A stretch of DNA of 64,000 nt from Eubacteriales bacterium (GTDB lineage Bacteria > Bacillota > Clostridia > Lachnospirales > Lachnospiraceae), in contig JAUNGT010000001.1 of assembly GCA_030524455.1 (NCBI GenBank), positions 336,631-400,630 of the forward strand, written 5' to 3'. This document shows positions 53,255-62,319 of the stretch, in pieces (position 1 is the first letter of the stretch; each line of letters begins with the position of its first letter). Under the pieces are notes generated by a model. The model saw nothing but the letters and a program-made list of their open reading frames with translations. It did no database searches and was not told where the DNA came from. A program made the translations under genes and the position numbers.

Positions 53255-54373
53255 ATGGTATGGAGGAAGAAAAAAGCGGCGGTTTCCAAAGAAGATATTT
53301 ATATGGAAACCCAATGGCAGCTTGTATGGAGAAAATTCAAAAAGCATAAGCTGGCAATGCTGGGTGCAACGATTCTGCTGATTTTATACATGGTAGGCAT
53401 TTTCAGTGAATTTTTTGCGACACAGGATATTGCAAAGAGAAGCACGACGGCCATCAGCATGGCGCCCACAAAAATTCATTTTGTGGATGAGGAGGGGGAT
53501 TTTTCCCTGATTCCCTTTGTATATGGGTTAAAGCAGGAGGAGGATCCGGTCACCTGGAGAAAATATTATACAGAGGATACTTCCAGAAAAATACAGCTCC
53601 GCTTTTTTTATAAAGGCGATTCCTATAAGCTCTTAGGACTGATTCCCGGCGATATTCATTTCTTCGGCACGCCGGAGCCGGATGTATTTTTCCCGTTTGG
53701 AACGGACGCGTCGGGGCGGTGCCTTTATTCCCGTGTGCTGAGCGCGCTGCGCATTTCCCTGACAACCGGCCTGGTGGGTGTGTTTTTTACCTTTATCCTG
53801 GGCTGTATCTTCGGCGGTATTTCCGGTTTTTACGGCGGTATTGCAGACACGATTATTCAGCGCATCATTGAATTTTTGATGTCCATGCCGAGCATTCCGC
53901 TGTGGATGGCGCTGGCCGCGGCATTCCCAAGCACCTGGTCCTCCCTGCAAACCTATTTTGCAATCACCATTATCCTGTCGCTGATCGGATGGACGGCGCT
54001 GGCCAGGGTCGTGCGCGGCAAGCTGCTGGAGCTTCGCAACGAGGATTTTGTGACGGCGGCGAGAGTATCGGGCGCAACGGACGGATATATTATACGAAAG
54101 CATTTGCTTCCCTCCTTTTCCAGCTACCTGATTGTGAATGTGACGCTTGCCATTCCCACAATGATTTTGTCGGAGACATCGCTGAGCTTCCTTGGAATTG
54201 GACTGACACCGCCGATTGTCAGCCTCGGCGTTCTTTTGCAGGATGCGCAGAGTATCAATACGATTTCCATGTATCCCTGGATGATGATCCCCGGACTGTT
54301 TGTGGTGATCGCCGTGCTGGCATTCAATTTCGTGGGAGACGGACTCAGGGATGCTGCGGATCCTTATAAATAA
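53255..54373 (+). CDS. ABC permease, DppC family, with an extended loop
   Basis: 372 residues, longer than the usual 290-300. The extra length is in the first extracellular loop (about residues 60-150: MAPTKIHFVDEEGDFSLIPF onward), a form found in oligosaccharide-type members. The core motifs FPFGTDASGRCLYSRVLSALRISLTTGLVG and SFLGIGLTPPIVSLGVLLQDAQSI are present. AAGGAGAGG precedes the ATG. Confidence 0.93.
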   Translation: MVWRKKKAAVSKEDIYMETQWQLVWRKFKKHKLAMLGATILLILYMVGIFSEFFATQDIAKRSTTAISMAPTKIHFVDEEGDFSLIPFVYGLKQEEDPVTWRKYYTEDTSRKIQLRFFYKGDSYKLLGLIPGDIHFFGTPEPDVFFPFGTDASGRCLYSRVLSALRISLTTGLVGVFFTFILGCIFGGISGFYGGIADTIIQRIIEFLMSMPSIPLWMALAAAFPSTWSSLQTYFAITIILSLIGWTALARVVRGKLLELRNEDFVTAARVSGATDGYIIRKHLLPSFSSYLIVNVTLAIPTMILSETSLSFLGIGLTPPIVSLGVLLQDAQSINTISMYPWMMIPGLFVVIAVLAFNFVGDGLRDAADPYK

Positions 54374-54408
54374 AGCAGGAGGAGCGGTCGGGCAATGGAG
54401 GGACTGGA

Positions 54409-55428
54409 ATGAACGATTATATACTGGAAGTAAAGAATCTGCAGACCTGGTTTAAGCTGGATACGGGAACGCTCAAGGCTGTGGATGACGTTACCTTTTC
54501 GCTCAGGCGCAATGAGACGATTGGGATTATCGGAGAGTCCGGCTGCGGCAAGAGTGTGACCGCGCACTCGATTTTGCGGACGGTGCAGAATCCCGGGAAA
54601 GTGCTGGGCGGACAGATCATTTATAATAACGGAAACCAGCCGGTAGATCTGGTGAAGTATGCGCCGGACAGCCGGGCGATGAGACGGCTTCGGGGAAAGG
54701 ATATTTCCATGATTTTTCAGGAGCCGATGGCCAGCCTGTCGCCGGTGTATACCATTGGCGCGCAGATGGTGGAGGCGGTTGCTGTCCACCAGGACAAAAA
54801 GGATAAAAAAGCGGCAAAAGAGTTGTGTATGGAAATGCTGAACGCGGTTGGTATGCCGAACCCGGAGCAGAAATTTAATGCGTATCCCCATCAGCTCTCC
54901 GGCGGGCAATGTCAGCGGGCAATGATCGCGCTTGCTATGGTAAATAAGCCGAAAATACTGATTGCGGACGAACCGACCACTGCGCTGGATGTGACCGTGC
55001 AGGCCCAGATTACGGACCTGATGAAGCATTTTCAGAAGGAATATCATATGTCCATTATCTATATTACTCATGATATGGGCGTGATTGCGGAAATGGCGGA
55101 CAGCATTGCGGTCATGTATCTGGGACGCGTGGTAGAGTACGGAAGCGCCAGAAGCATTTTTAAAAATCCGCTGCATCCCTACACCAGAGGGCTGCTGAAA
55201 TCCATGCCGGTTCTGGGCAGAAAGTCCGCAGAACGGCTGAATGCCATAGACGGGAATGTGCCGGTTCCGCTCGACCCGCCTGCGGAATGCGGCTTTTGCT
55301 CCAGATGTACAGAACGGATGCCGGAGTGCGCAAATTGCATTCCAAGGCTTTTGGAGGTGGAACCGGAGCACCTGGTGAGATGCTTCCGGTATAAGGCGCA
55401 GAAAGGGGAAAACAATGTCGGAAAATGA
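54409..55428 (+). CDS. ABC ATPase, OppD family
   Basis: 339 residues with Walker [10 protein letters not shown], signature LSGGQCQRAMIALAM, Walker [13 protein letters not shown] and the C-terminal cysteine stretch ECGFCSRCTERMPECANC. It overlaps the OppF-type gene by 14 bases. Confidence 0.94.
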   Translation: MNDYILEVKNLQTWFKLDTGTLKAVDDVTFSLRRNETIGIIGESGCGKSVTAHSILRTVQNPGKVLGGQIIYNNGNQPVDLVKYAPDSRAMRRLRGKDISMIFQEPMASLSPVYTIGAQMVEAVAVHQDKKDKKAAKELCMEMLNAVGMPNPEQKFNAYPHQLSGGQCQRAMIALAMVNKPKILIADEPTTALDVTVQAQITDLMKHFQKEYHMSIIYITHDMGVIAEMADSIAVMYLGRVVEYGSARSIFKNPLHPYTRGLLKSMPVLGRKSAERLNAIDGNVPVPLDPPAECGFCSRCTERMPECANCIPRLLEVEPEHLVRCFRYKAQKGENNVGK

Positions 55429-56467
55429 ACGGAACAGACAAAAGCAGGTACCGCTGCTGGAAGTTTCCGGCTTGAAAAAGTATTATCCGATTGAAGCCGG
55501 TATTTCCAAAAAGCAGGTAGGTCTGGTGAAAGCGGTGGACGACGTTACGCTGAAGATTTACAAAAACGAAGTGCTTGGCGTGGTGGGAGAATCCGGATGC
55601 GGCAAGACAACCCTGGGCAGGACGATCCTGCGGGTGATCGAGCCGACGGACGGAAGCATCGTATTTCATTTCGGAGACAAAACCATTGATTTTACCGCAC
55701 TGAATAAAAAAGAGCTCCGCGGGATGCGCAGACATATCCAGATGGTGTTCCAGAATCCGTATACCTCCCTGAATCCGCGTATGACGATTTTTGATATTGT
55801 GGCGGAGCCGATGCGTCTGGCCGGGGAATATACGGAGGCAGAGATCAGCGACCGGGTGAGATATCTGATCGATAAGGTGGGACTGGAATTGAAGCATCTG
55901 AACCGTTATCCGCATGCGTTCAGCGGCGGGCAGCGACAGAGGATCGGCATTGCCAGAGCGCTTGCGCTCGGACCCAAATTTGTGGTGGCGGATGAAGCGG
56001 TTTCCGCATTGGATGTATCTATTCAGGCACAAATCCTGAATCTTATGGTAGACTTAAAAGAGGAATATGATCTGACCTATATGTTTGTCGCGCACAATCT
56101 GAGTGTGGTGGAGCATATTTCGGACCGGGTATGCGTGATGTATCTGGGAAGCGTGGTGGAGCTGGCAGAGACGGAAGAGCTGTTTTACTATCCGAAGCAT
56201 CCTTACACAGAAGCATTGCTGTCAGCCATTCCCGTGGCGGATCCGACGATTAAGAACGAAAGGATCGTCATGCCGGGAGAGGTCGGAAATGCGGCAAATT
56301 TACCATCCGGCTGTTGTTTTCATCCAAGATGCCGGTATGCGCAGGAATGCTGCAAAAAGGAACGGCCGCCGCTGCGCGAGGTCTCGCCCGGACATTTTGC
56401 GGCCTGCCATTTCGCGGATGCGCGCAGGCTGGAAGGAATCGGGGAATTAAAAGTGAAAAAAGCATAA
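55415..56467 (+). CDS. ABC ATPase, OppF family
   Basis: 350 residues with Walker A GESGCGKTT, signature [15 protein letters not shown], Walker B FVVADEAVSALD and the C-terminal CCFHPRCRYAQECCKK. Completes the five-part importer begun at 50143. Confidence 0.94.
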   Translation: MSENERNRQKQVPLLEVSGLKKYYPIEAGISKKQVGLVKAVDDVTLKIYKNEVLGVVGESGCGKTTLGRTILRVIEPTDGSIVFHFGDKTIDFTALNKKELRGMRRHIQMVFQNPYTSLNPRMTIFDIVAEPMRLAGEYTEAEISDRVRYLIDKVGLELKHLNRYPHAFSGGQRQRIGIARALALGPKFVVADEAVSALDVSIQAQILNLMVDLKEEYDLTYMFVAHNLSVVEHISDRVCVMYLGSVVELAETEELFYYPKHPYTEALLSAIPVADPTIKNERIVMPGEVGNAANLPSGCCFHPRCRYAQECCKKERPPLREVSPGHFAACHFADARRLEGIGELKVKKA

Positions 56468-56486
56468 GAAAGGCGGAAAAGAGGAA

Positions 56487-58154
56487 ATGGGAAGAAACAT
56501 TAACGTGGAGGTGGACGCTTCCAAAAGCATGGGGATCCAGGAGCATCTGTGGCGCTTTATCGGGTATGACGAGTGCAACTATACCTACATCCCGGAAGGC
56601 GTGGAGCTGCTGCGAAAATTTGCGGCCCTGGGGGATGCGCCCTACTATGTCAGGACACACTTTATGTTCTGTACCGGCAACTGTCACGGCACCTACAAGT
56701 TTGGCTCCACCAATATTTATTGGGAGAACCCGGAAGGGGAAGCGGTCTATGATTTTACCTACTATGACAAGATTATCGACGCGTTGCTGGATACCGGAAA
56801 CAAGCCTTTTGTAGAGCTGGGATTTATGCCGGAGGCGCTGGTGGATACCAACTATCTGACGCCGGTCAGCGGCGGCTGGGAGCGTTACAACCAGTATAAG
56901 GAGAGCGGCTGGACCTGCCCGCCGAAGGATTATGACAAATGGCATGCTTTTATTTGGGCAGTTGTCTCCCATCTGACGGAGCGGTACGGAAAGGAGGAAG
57001 TGGCCTCCTGGTATTTTGAGCTTTGGAACGAGCCGGATATTTTTTACTGGAAGGGCACGGCGGCGGAGTACTGCAAGCTGTTTGATTTTACGGAGCATGC
57101 GGTACATGCGGCTTTGCCGGAGGCAAGATTATCGGGGCCCGCAGTGACCGGTATTTTTGAGGGCGGACACGCGCAGAAGTTTTTCGATTTTTTCCTGGCG
57201 CATTGCAAGGAGGGCACAAATTATTGCACCCAGACACAGGGAACGCGTCTTGATTTTATCACCTTTCATGTAAAGGGCGGCGGCTTCCCCTTCGAGATGC
57301 ATGCCAAAAAGGCGGTTCCTTCCGTGGAAAGCCTTGTGCATCAGGTCAAGCTGGGACTGGACAGCATTGTAAAATACGGTTTTGGCGATCGGGAGGTTGT
57401 TTTGTCGGAAGCGGATCCGGACGGCTGGGCGGCAGGCGGCGTGTATGATAACGCAAATATGATTTTCCGGAACACGGAATATTACGCGACCTATGTGGCT
57501 TCTACTTATGAGAAAATCGACCGCCTTTGCTCCATGTATCAGATAAAAGTGCGGCCGCTTGCCTGGGCATTTTTATTCCCCGGGGAGAGGTGCTTTGAAG
57601 GAACCAGAACCTTCACGACGCAGGGGATCGACAAGGCTGTTTTCAATCTGTTCAAAATCTATGGTCAGTTGGGCGACGAAAAGCTGCAGTTGGAAAGCGA
57701 CGGCGCAAGGTCGATGGATTTTTTGCAGGAGCCGGATATCGGCATCAAAAATCAGTCCCAGTATACCGGCGAGGGAGAGGACACGGATGTATCGGGCTTT
57801 GCGGTCAGGGGCAAGGACGGCAGGATCCAGATTGTTCTGTACAGTCATAACAATGACCGGGATAAAGAGGAGGAGCTTTCGGTTACGGTGCATGTGACAG
57901 GCCTGTCTGCGGCACAGGCCGGGATACAGCATTTTCGGATTGACGCAGAGCACTCCAATCCCTATGCAGAGTGGGTGCGCCAGGGAAAACCGCTGTTCCC
58001 CGAAGGAGAGCAGTATCAGGCGATTAAGCGGCGGGACGGGCTGGAGAGGCTTTGCGGCGATACGGAAATTGAGGTGACGGACAATGCAGCGACGCTTTGC
58101 TTTGCTATGCCGGCGCATGCGGTATCCTTTATTGTGGTGGAGGAGAAGAGATGA
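56487..58154 (+). CDS. Glycoside hydrolase family 39 (beta-xylosidase/iduronidase type)
   Basis: 555 residues. The TIM barrel carries the acid/base E182 in ELWNEPDIFYW and the likely nucleophile E308 in VVLSEADPDGWA. C-terminal beta domains (DVSGFAVRGKDGRIQIVLYSHNND ... ITVHVTGL-like) complete the GH39 architecture. No signal peptide, so it cleaves imported material. Family members remove xylose or iduronate; the neighbouring acid-sugar enzymes do not decide between them. Nineteen bases after the ATPase gene; the next gene overlaps its stop. Confidence 0.87.
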   Translation: MGRNINVEVDASKSMGIQEHLWRFIGYDECNYTYIPEGVELLRKFAALGDAPYYVRTHFMFCTGNCHGTYKFGSTNIYWENPEGEAVYDFTYYDKIIDALLDTGNKPFVELGFMPEALVDTNYLTPVSGGWERYNQYKESGWTCPPKDYDKWHAFIWAVVSHLTERYGKEEVASWYFELWNEPDIFYWKGTAAEYCKLFDFTEHAVHAALPEARLSGPAVTGIFEGGHAQKFFDFFLAHCKEGTNYCTQTQGTRLDFITFHVKGGGFPFEMHAKKAVPSVESLVHQVKLGLDSIVKYGFGDREVVLSEADPDGWAAGGVYDNANMIFRNTEYYATYVASTYEKIDRLCSMYQIKVRPLAWAFLFPGERCFEGTRTFTTQGIDKAVFNLFKIYGQLGDEKLQLESDGARSMDFLQEPDIGIKNQSQYTGEGEDTDVSGFAVRGKDGRIQIVLYSHNNDRDKEEELSVTVHVTGLSAAQAGIQHFRIDAEHSNPYAEWVRQGKPLFPEGEQYQAIKRRDGLERLCGDTEIEVTDNAATLCFAMPAHAVSFIVVEEKR

Positions 58155-58834
58155 ACGACTTATCCAAAAAAACCCTGGGCATCATTCACGCATCCCATAT
58201 TACGATCAATGCGATGGCGCCCTACATTCAGACCTATCTTCCGCAGGTGCAGATCATGCACCTGTGCGACGATACCATTCAGCGGGATAACATCGCCGCC
58301 GGAGCGGGCGTGATCCCGAAGCGCAATTACTCCAAGTTTGTGGAATATGCCCACAACTTAGAGGAGGCGGGCGTCGATATGATTTTGCTTGCCTGCTCCA
58401 CCTTTAATTACGCGGCGGAGCTTGCCCGGCCCCTGATCGATATCCCGATCGCGCAGATTGACCGGCCGATGATGGAGCAGGCGGTGGCCACCGGCAGCCG
58501 GATCGGGCTGCTGGCCACGCTGGAGACGACGGTTCCCTCCTCGGAGCGTCTGCTGGATATCGCGGCCCGGGAAGCCGGAAAGGAAATCACAAGAAAGACC
58601 GTGCTGTGCCGGGAGGCATTTGAGGCCTATTCCCGGGGAGACATCGAGACGCACAACCGGATTCTGACGGAGGCCATTGATGCGTTGGCCAAGGAAACGG
58701 ACTGTATCGTCATGGCGCAGCTTTCCATGTCGGCGCTGGCGCCCTGTTTAAAGGATACGCCCGTGCCGGTCTATAACAGCGGCGAGACCGGGTTTATCCG
58801 GGTGAGACAGATGCTGGAGGGGACAGGAAGATGA
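58151..58834 (+). CDS. Asp/Glu/hydantoin racemase-superfamily protein
   Basis: 227 residues. The first-half motif LLACSTFNYAAELARPLIDIPIAQIDRPMMEQAVATGSRIGLLATLETT fits the superfamily and includes one catalytic-type cysteine. The second-half position where two-cysteine racemases have a Cys reads VMAQLSMSAL with no cysteine. It may therefore be an isomerase or decarboxylase rather than a racemase, as in one-cysteine members such as arylmalonate decarboxylase. The ATG at 58151 overlaps the GH39 stop by four bases. Confidence 0.7.
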   Translation: MNDLSKKTLGIIHASHITINAMAPYIQTYLPQVQIMHLCDDTIQRDNIAAGAGVIPKRNYSKFVEYAHNLEEAGVDMILLACSTFNYAAELARPLIDIPIAQIDRPMMEQAVATGSRIGLLATLETTVPSSERLLDIAAREAGKEITRKTVLCREAFEAYSRGDIETHNRILTEAIDALAKETDCIVMAQLSMSALAPCLKDTPVPVYNSGETGFIRVRQMLEGTGR

Positions 58835-59670
58835 CCGAGGAGAAGACAAGAAGCTATCTGGAGGATAAGGCGAGACAGCTGCGGCAAAATGTGGTGGAAA
58901 TGATCGGCGTCGGCAAGGCGGGGCATCTGGGCGGCTCCTGCTCCATGGCGGATGTGGTCGCAGCTCTGTATTTTCATGTGATGCACCATGATCCCAGGCA
59001 GCCCAAGATGCCGGATCGGGATCGTTTTTTGCTGAGCAAGGGGCACGCGGCTCTGATCCAGTATGCGGCGCTGGCGGAGTGCGGCTATTTTGACAGGGAA
59101 TGGTTCGGCACGCTCAAAAAGCTGGGCAGCCGGCTGCAGGGGCATCCGGACATGCGCAAGACGCCGGGCATCGAGGCAAACACCGGCTCTTTGGGACAGG
59201 GGGTGTCTCTGGCGGCCGGTCTGGCGGCCGGGCTGCGGCTGGATCACAAAAAGGCGCGGGTCTATGTGATCGTCGGGGACGGCGAGCTGGCGGAGGGACA
59301 GATCTGGGAGGCCTTCATGGCTGCAGTCAATTACGGCCTGGACAATCTGTGCATCATCATCGACAAAAACGGGCTGCAGGCGACCGGCAGGACGGCAGAC
59401 AGGTTCTGCACGGAGCCGCTCAAGGAAAAGCTGATGGCCTTCGGGCTGGAGCAGATCGAAATAGACGGCCATGATATGGCGCAGATCCTGGAGGCCTTTG
59501 AGATCGCGGAAAAAACAAAGGGCAGGCCCACCGTTATCCTGGCCAATACGGTGAAGGGAAAGGGCGTTTCCTTTGCGGAAAATGTGACGGGTTTTCATAA
59601 CGGGACGATGACCAAAGAGCAGTATGACTGTGCGATGGCGGAGCTGGAAAAGGCAGGTGGGATGGCATGA
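58831..59670 (+). CDS. Transketolase, N-terminal subunit
   Basis: 279 residues. Thiamine diphosphate-binding half: GKAGHLGGSCSMADVVAALYFHVM, LLSKGHAALIQYAALAECG and the TPP motif GDGELAEGQIWEAFMAAVNYGLDNLCIIIDKN. It works only with the pyrimidine-binding half encoded next. Split transketolases of this sort occur in secondary sugar pathways, one of which acts on apulose 4-phosphate. Overlaps its neighbours on both sides by four bases. Confidence 0.92.
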   Translation: MTEEKTRSYLEDKARQLRQNVVEMIGVGKAGHLGGSCSMADVVAALYFHVMHHDPRQPKMPDRDRFLLSKGHAALIQYAALAECGYFDREWFGTLKKLGSRLQGHPDMRKTPGIEANTGSLGQGVSLAAGLAAGLRLDHKKARVYVIVGDGELAEGQIWEAFMAAVNYGLDNLCIIIDKNGLQATGRTADRFCTEPLKEKLMAFGLEQIEIDGHDMAQILEAFEIAEKTKGRPTVILANTVKGKGVSFAENVTGFHNGTMTKEQYDCAMAELEKAGGMA

Positions 59671-60599
59671 GCAAGCAGAATCAGAGGGAAGAGTACGGAA
59701 AAGCGCTGGTGGCTTTGGGAAAGGAAAATCCGGATATTGTTGTGCTGGAGGCGGATCTTGGAAATTCCACGAGAAGCATTTTGTTCCAGAACGCCTTTCC
59801 CGACCGCTTTTTCGAGATGGGAATCGCGGAGCAGAATATGACCAGCTTTGCGGGCGGCCTGGCTCTGGCGGGCAAAATCCCGTTTACGAACACCTTTGCC
59901 GTGTTTGCGGCGGGTAGGCCCTACGATCAGATCCGTCAGAGCATTGCGACGGCAAAATTAAACGTGAAGATTGTCGGCTCCAGCGCGGGCTTTTCGGATT
60001 TCGGAGACGGGGCGACCCATCAGGCCATCGACGATATGGCGATTATGAGCGCGATTCCCAACATGACGGTGCTTGCCCCCTGCGACGGGCGGGAGGCAGT
60101 GCTGGCGGTCAGAGAAGCCGTTTCGATTGACGGGCCGGTTTACATCCGTCTTTGCCGGAACGATCTGGAGGATATTTTTCCGCAGGACATTCCGTATCGT
60201 GCGGACATGCCCGTGGTGCTGCGGGAGGGGACGGATCTGGCGGTGTTTACCACCGGCATTATGGCGCACAAGGCGCTGGAGGCGGCGCGTATTTTGGAGC
60301 AGGAAAATATTTCGGTCCAGGTCATTCATCTGCCGGGAATCAAGCCGGTCAACGAGGAGGCGATTCTGGCGCTGGCAAAGGGAAAGCGGGGCGTGCTTAC
60401 CTGCGAGGAGCATTCGATCCGGGGCGGTCTGTCCATGCTGATCACATACCTTTTGCGAAACGAAGACATCCCTGTGGAATGTGCCGCGGTGATGGATGTA
60501 TTCGGACAGTCCGGCTCAAGCCAGGAGGAACTGCTTGCGTTTTACGGGCTGGATGCCAAGGCGCTCTGCGTGCGGGCGCGCGGTCTGATGAACAGGTAA
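59667..60599 (+). CDS. Transketolase, C-terminal subunit
   Basis: 310 residues. The pyrimidine-binding domain contains VVLEADLGNSTRSI, FFEMGIAEQNMTSFAGGLALAGKIPF with the activating Glu, and the C-terminal transketolase domain (RKAL-type, VIHLPGIKPVNEEAI). Forms one enzyme with the preceding subunit. Donor and acceptor are not shown; hydroxypyruvate is a known ketol donor and would fit the neighbours. Confidence 0.92.
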   Translation: MSKQNQREEYGKALVALGKENPDIVVLEADLGNSTRSILFQNAFPDRFFEMGIAEQNMTSFAGGLALAGKIPFTNTFAVFAAGRPYDQIRQSIATAKLNVKIVGSSAGFSDFGDGATHQAIDDMAIMSAIPNMTVLAPCDGREAVLAVREAVSIDGPVYIRLCRNDLEDIFPQDIPYRADMPVVLREGTDLAVFTTGIMAHKALEAARILEQENISVQVIHLPGIKPVNEEAILALAKGKRGVLTCEEHSIRGGLSMLITYLLRNEDIPVECAAVMDVFGQSGSSQEELLAFYGLDAKALCVRARGLMNR

Positions 60600-60618
60600 A
60601 AAAGAAAAGAGGGAGCAT

Positions 60619-61506
60619 ATGAAGATTGGTTTTATTGGTTTGGGAATTATGGGAAGGCCTATGGCGCTGAATCTGATCCGGGCAGGCTATGAGCTGTGCG
60701 TCTGCGATGTGGTGCCGGAGGCCGTGAAAAAACTGGAGGAGGCCGGCGCTGACAGCGCAGCGACCCCGGCCGACGTGGCGGGCATGTGCGATATGATTTT
60801 GACCATGCTGCCTAATTCGCCCCATGTACGCCAGGTACTGACAGGAGAAAACGGCGTTCTGGAAAAGCTGCGGCCCAATGCGCTGGTGGTGGACATGAGC
60901 TCCATCGATCCGGTGGTATCCGCCGCGCTGGAAAAGGAAGTAAAAAAAGCCGGCGGACGCATGGTCGACGCGCCGGTCAGCGGCGGGGAACCAAAGGCAA
61001 TCGATGCGACGCTTTCCTTCATGTGCGGCGGCGCGCCGGAGGATTTTGCGCAGGCGAAGCCGGTTTTGGAAAAAATGGGCGCTTCGGTGGTGCTGGTGGG
61101 CAATATCGGGAGCGGCAATATGGCGAAGCTGGCCAACCAGATCATGGTGGCCTCCAACATTGCGGCGGTCTCGGAGGCCCTGACCCTGGCGGCCAAAGCG
61201 GGGGTGAATCCGGAAAGCGTGTATCAGGCCGTGCGGGGCGGTCTGGCTGGCAGTACGGTGCTGGATGCGAAGGCGCCGATGATGCTTTCCCGGAATTTCC
61301 AGCCGGGTTTTCGGATCGAGCTGCATATCAAGGATCTGAAAAATGCGGTGCAGGCGGCACAGGCTGCGGAGATGGAGCTGCCGCTCACCAATCTGACGCT
61401 TGCCATGATGGAGCATCTGGCCGGGGAGGGAAAGGAAAAGCTGGATCACAGCGCCCTTGTGCAGTATTATGAGGAAAAGGCGCAGGTGGAGGTGAAGCCT
61501 TTATGA
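60619..61506 (+). CDS. Beta-hydroxyacid dehydrogenase, tartronate semialdehyde reductase-like
   Basis: 295 residues. NAD(P) motif FIGLGIMGRPMALNLIRAGYEL, substrate motif DAPVSGGEPKAIDATLSFMCGG, and the catalytic-lysine motif GSGNMAKLANQI. These match GarR/GlxR, which reduce tartronate semialdehyde to D-glycerate. The glycerate kinase three genes on makes this the preferred role over 3-hydroxyisobutyrate dehydrogenase. Confidence 0.85.
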   Translation: MKIGFIGLGIMGRPMALNLIRAGYELCVCDVVPEAVKKLEEAGADSAATPADVAGMCDMILTMLPNSPHVRQVLTGENGVLEKLRPNALVVDMSSIDPVVSAALEKEVKKAGGRMVDAPVSGGEPKAIDATLSFMCGGAPEDFAQAKPVLEKMGASVVLVGNIGSGNMAKLANQIMVASNIAAVSEALTLAAKAGVNPESVYQAVRGGLAGSTVLDAKAPMMLSRNFQPGFRIELHIKDLKNAVQAAQAAEMELPLTNLTLAMMEHLAGEGKEKLDHSALVQYYEEKAQVEVKPL

Positions 61507-62279
61507 GATTCGGCTGCTGTATCAATATGCTCGCGGACAGAGAGGATCCCATCGGCCTGCGCTGGCTGCCGCTTTTGAAGCAGAATCATTATGATTATGT
61601 GGAATTGCCGCTGGCGCAGGTGATGGATCTGGACGATACGGCGTTTGAAAATTTGCGCAGGACACTTTGGCAGCTTTCGCTGCCATGTGCCTGCTGCAAC
61701 AATTTCTTTCCTGCATTTCTGAGGCTGACCGGGGACGCGCCTGCGCCGGACGGCGTGGTCAGAGCTTATCTTGAGAAGGCGTTGGAGCGCGTCTCTTTGC
61801 TGGGAGCCAAAAAGGTGATTTTTGGAAGCTCCGGCGCAAAAAACATTCCGGAAGGATTTCCCTACGAAAAAGCATATGAACAGATCGTGCGCCTGCTTGG
61901 CATGGCGGCCGGGACGGCGGATGCCTTTGATATCACGATCGGAATCGAGCCGTTAAACTACACGGAGGGCAATCTGATCCGGACCATGACGGAGAGCAGA
62001 CAGCTGATGCGGGACGTTTGCTCGGAGCGGGTGCGTCTGATGGTGGATTATTATCATTTTTGCATGGAAAACGAAAAAAAGGAAACGCTCAGAGACTGCA
62101 TGAGCGACGTGATCCATGTGCATCTGGCTTCGCCGACAAAACGCGTATTTCCCGGGCAGGACGAGCTTTTCTTCCTTTCCTTTTTGCAGAACATGGGGTA
62201 TGATAAAGAGGTCAGTATAGAGGCATATTCTTCCAATCCACAAAAGGATCTTGCTGCGGCGATAAATATTTTGTCCTGA
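61503..62279 (+). CDS. TIM-barrel isomerase/epimerase, hydroxypyruvate isomerase-like
   Basis: 258 residues, the same length as E. coli Hyi. Xylose-isomerase-like barrel (AP_endonuc_2) with likely metal ligands in GIEPLNYTEGNLIRT, MVDYYHFCM, VIHVHLASPTKR and VSIEAYS. The superfamily covers hydroxypyruvate isomerase, tagatose 3-epimerase and others. Its position between a GarR-like reductase and a glycerate kinase suggests it interconverts hydroxypyruvate and tartronate semialdehyde. ATG overlaps the preceding stop by four bases. Confidence 0.75.
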   Translation: MRFGCCINMLADREDPIGLRWLPLLKQNHYDYVELPLAQVMDLDDTAFENLRRTLWQLSLPCACCNNFFPAFLRLTGDAPAPDGVVRAYLEKALERVSLLGAKKVIFGSSGAKNIPEGFPYEKAYEQIVRLLGMAAGTADAFDITIGIEPLNYTEGNLIRTMTESRQLMRDVCSERVRLMVDYYHFCMENEKKETLRDCMSDVIHVHLASPTKRVFPGQDELFFLSFLQNMGYDKEVSIEAYSSNPQKDLAAAINILS

Positions 62280-62319
62280 ACACGAAATGCCGTTCAAACG
62301 GCAGGGAATGGAGCTCAAC

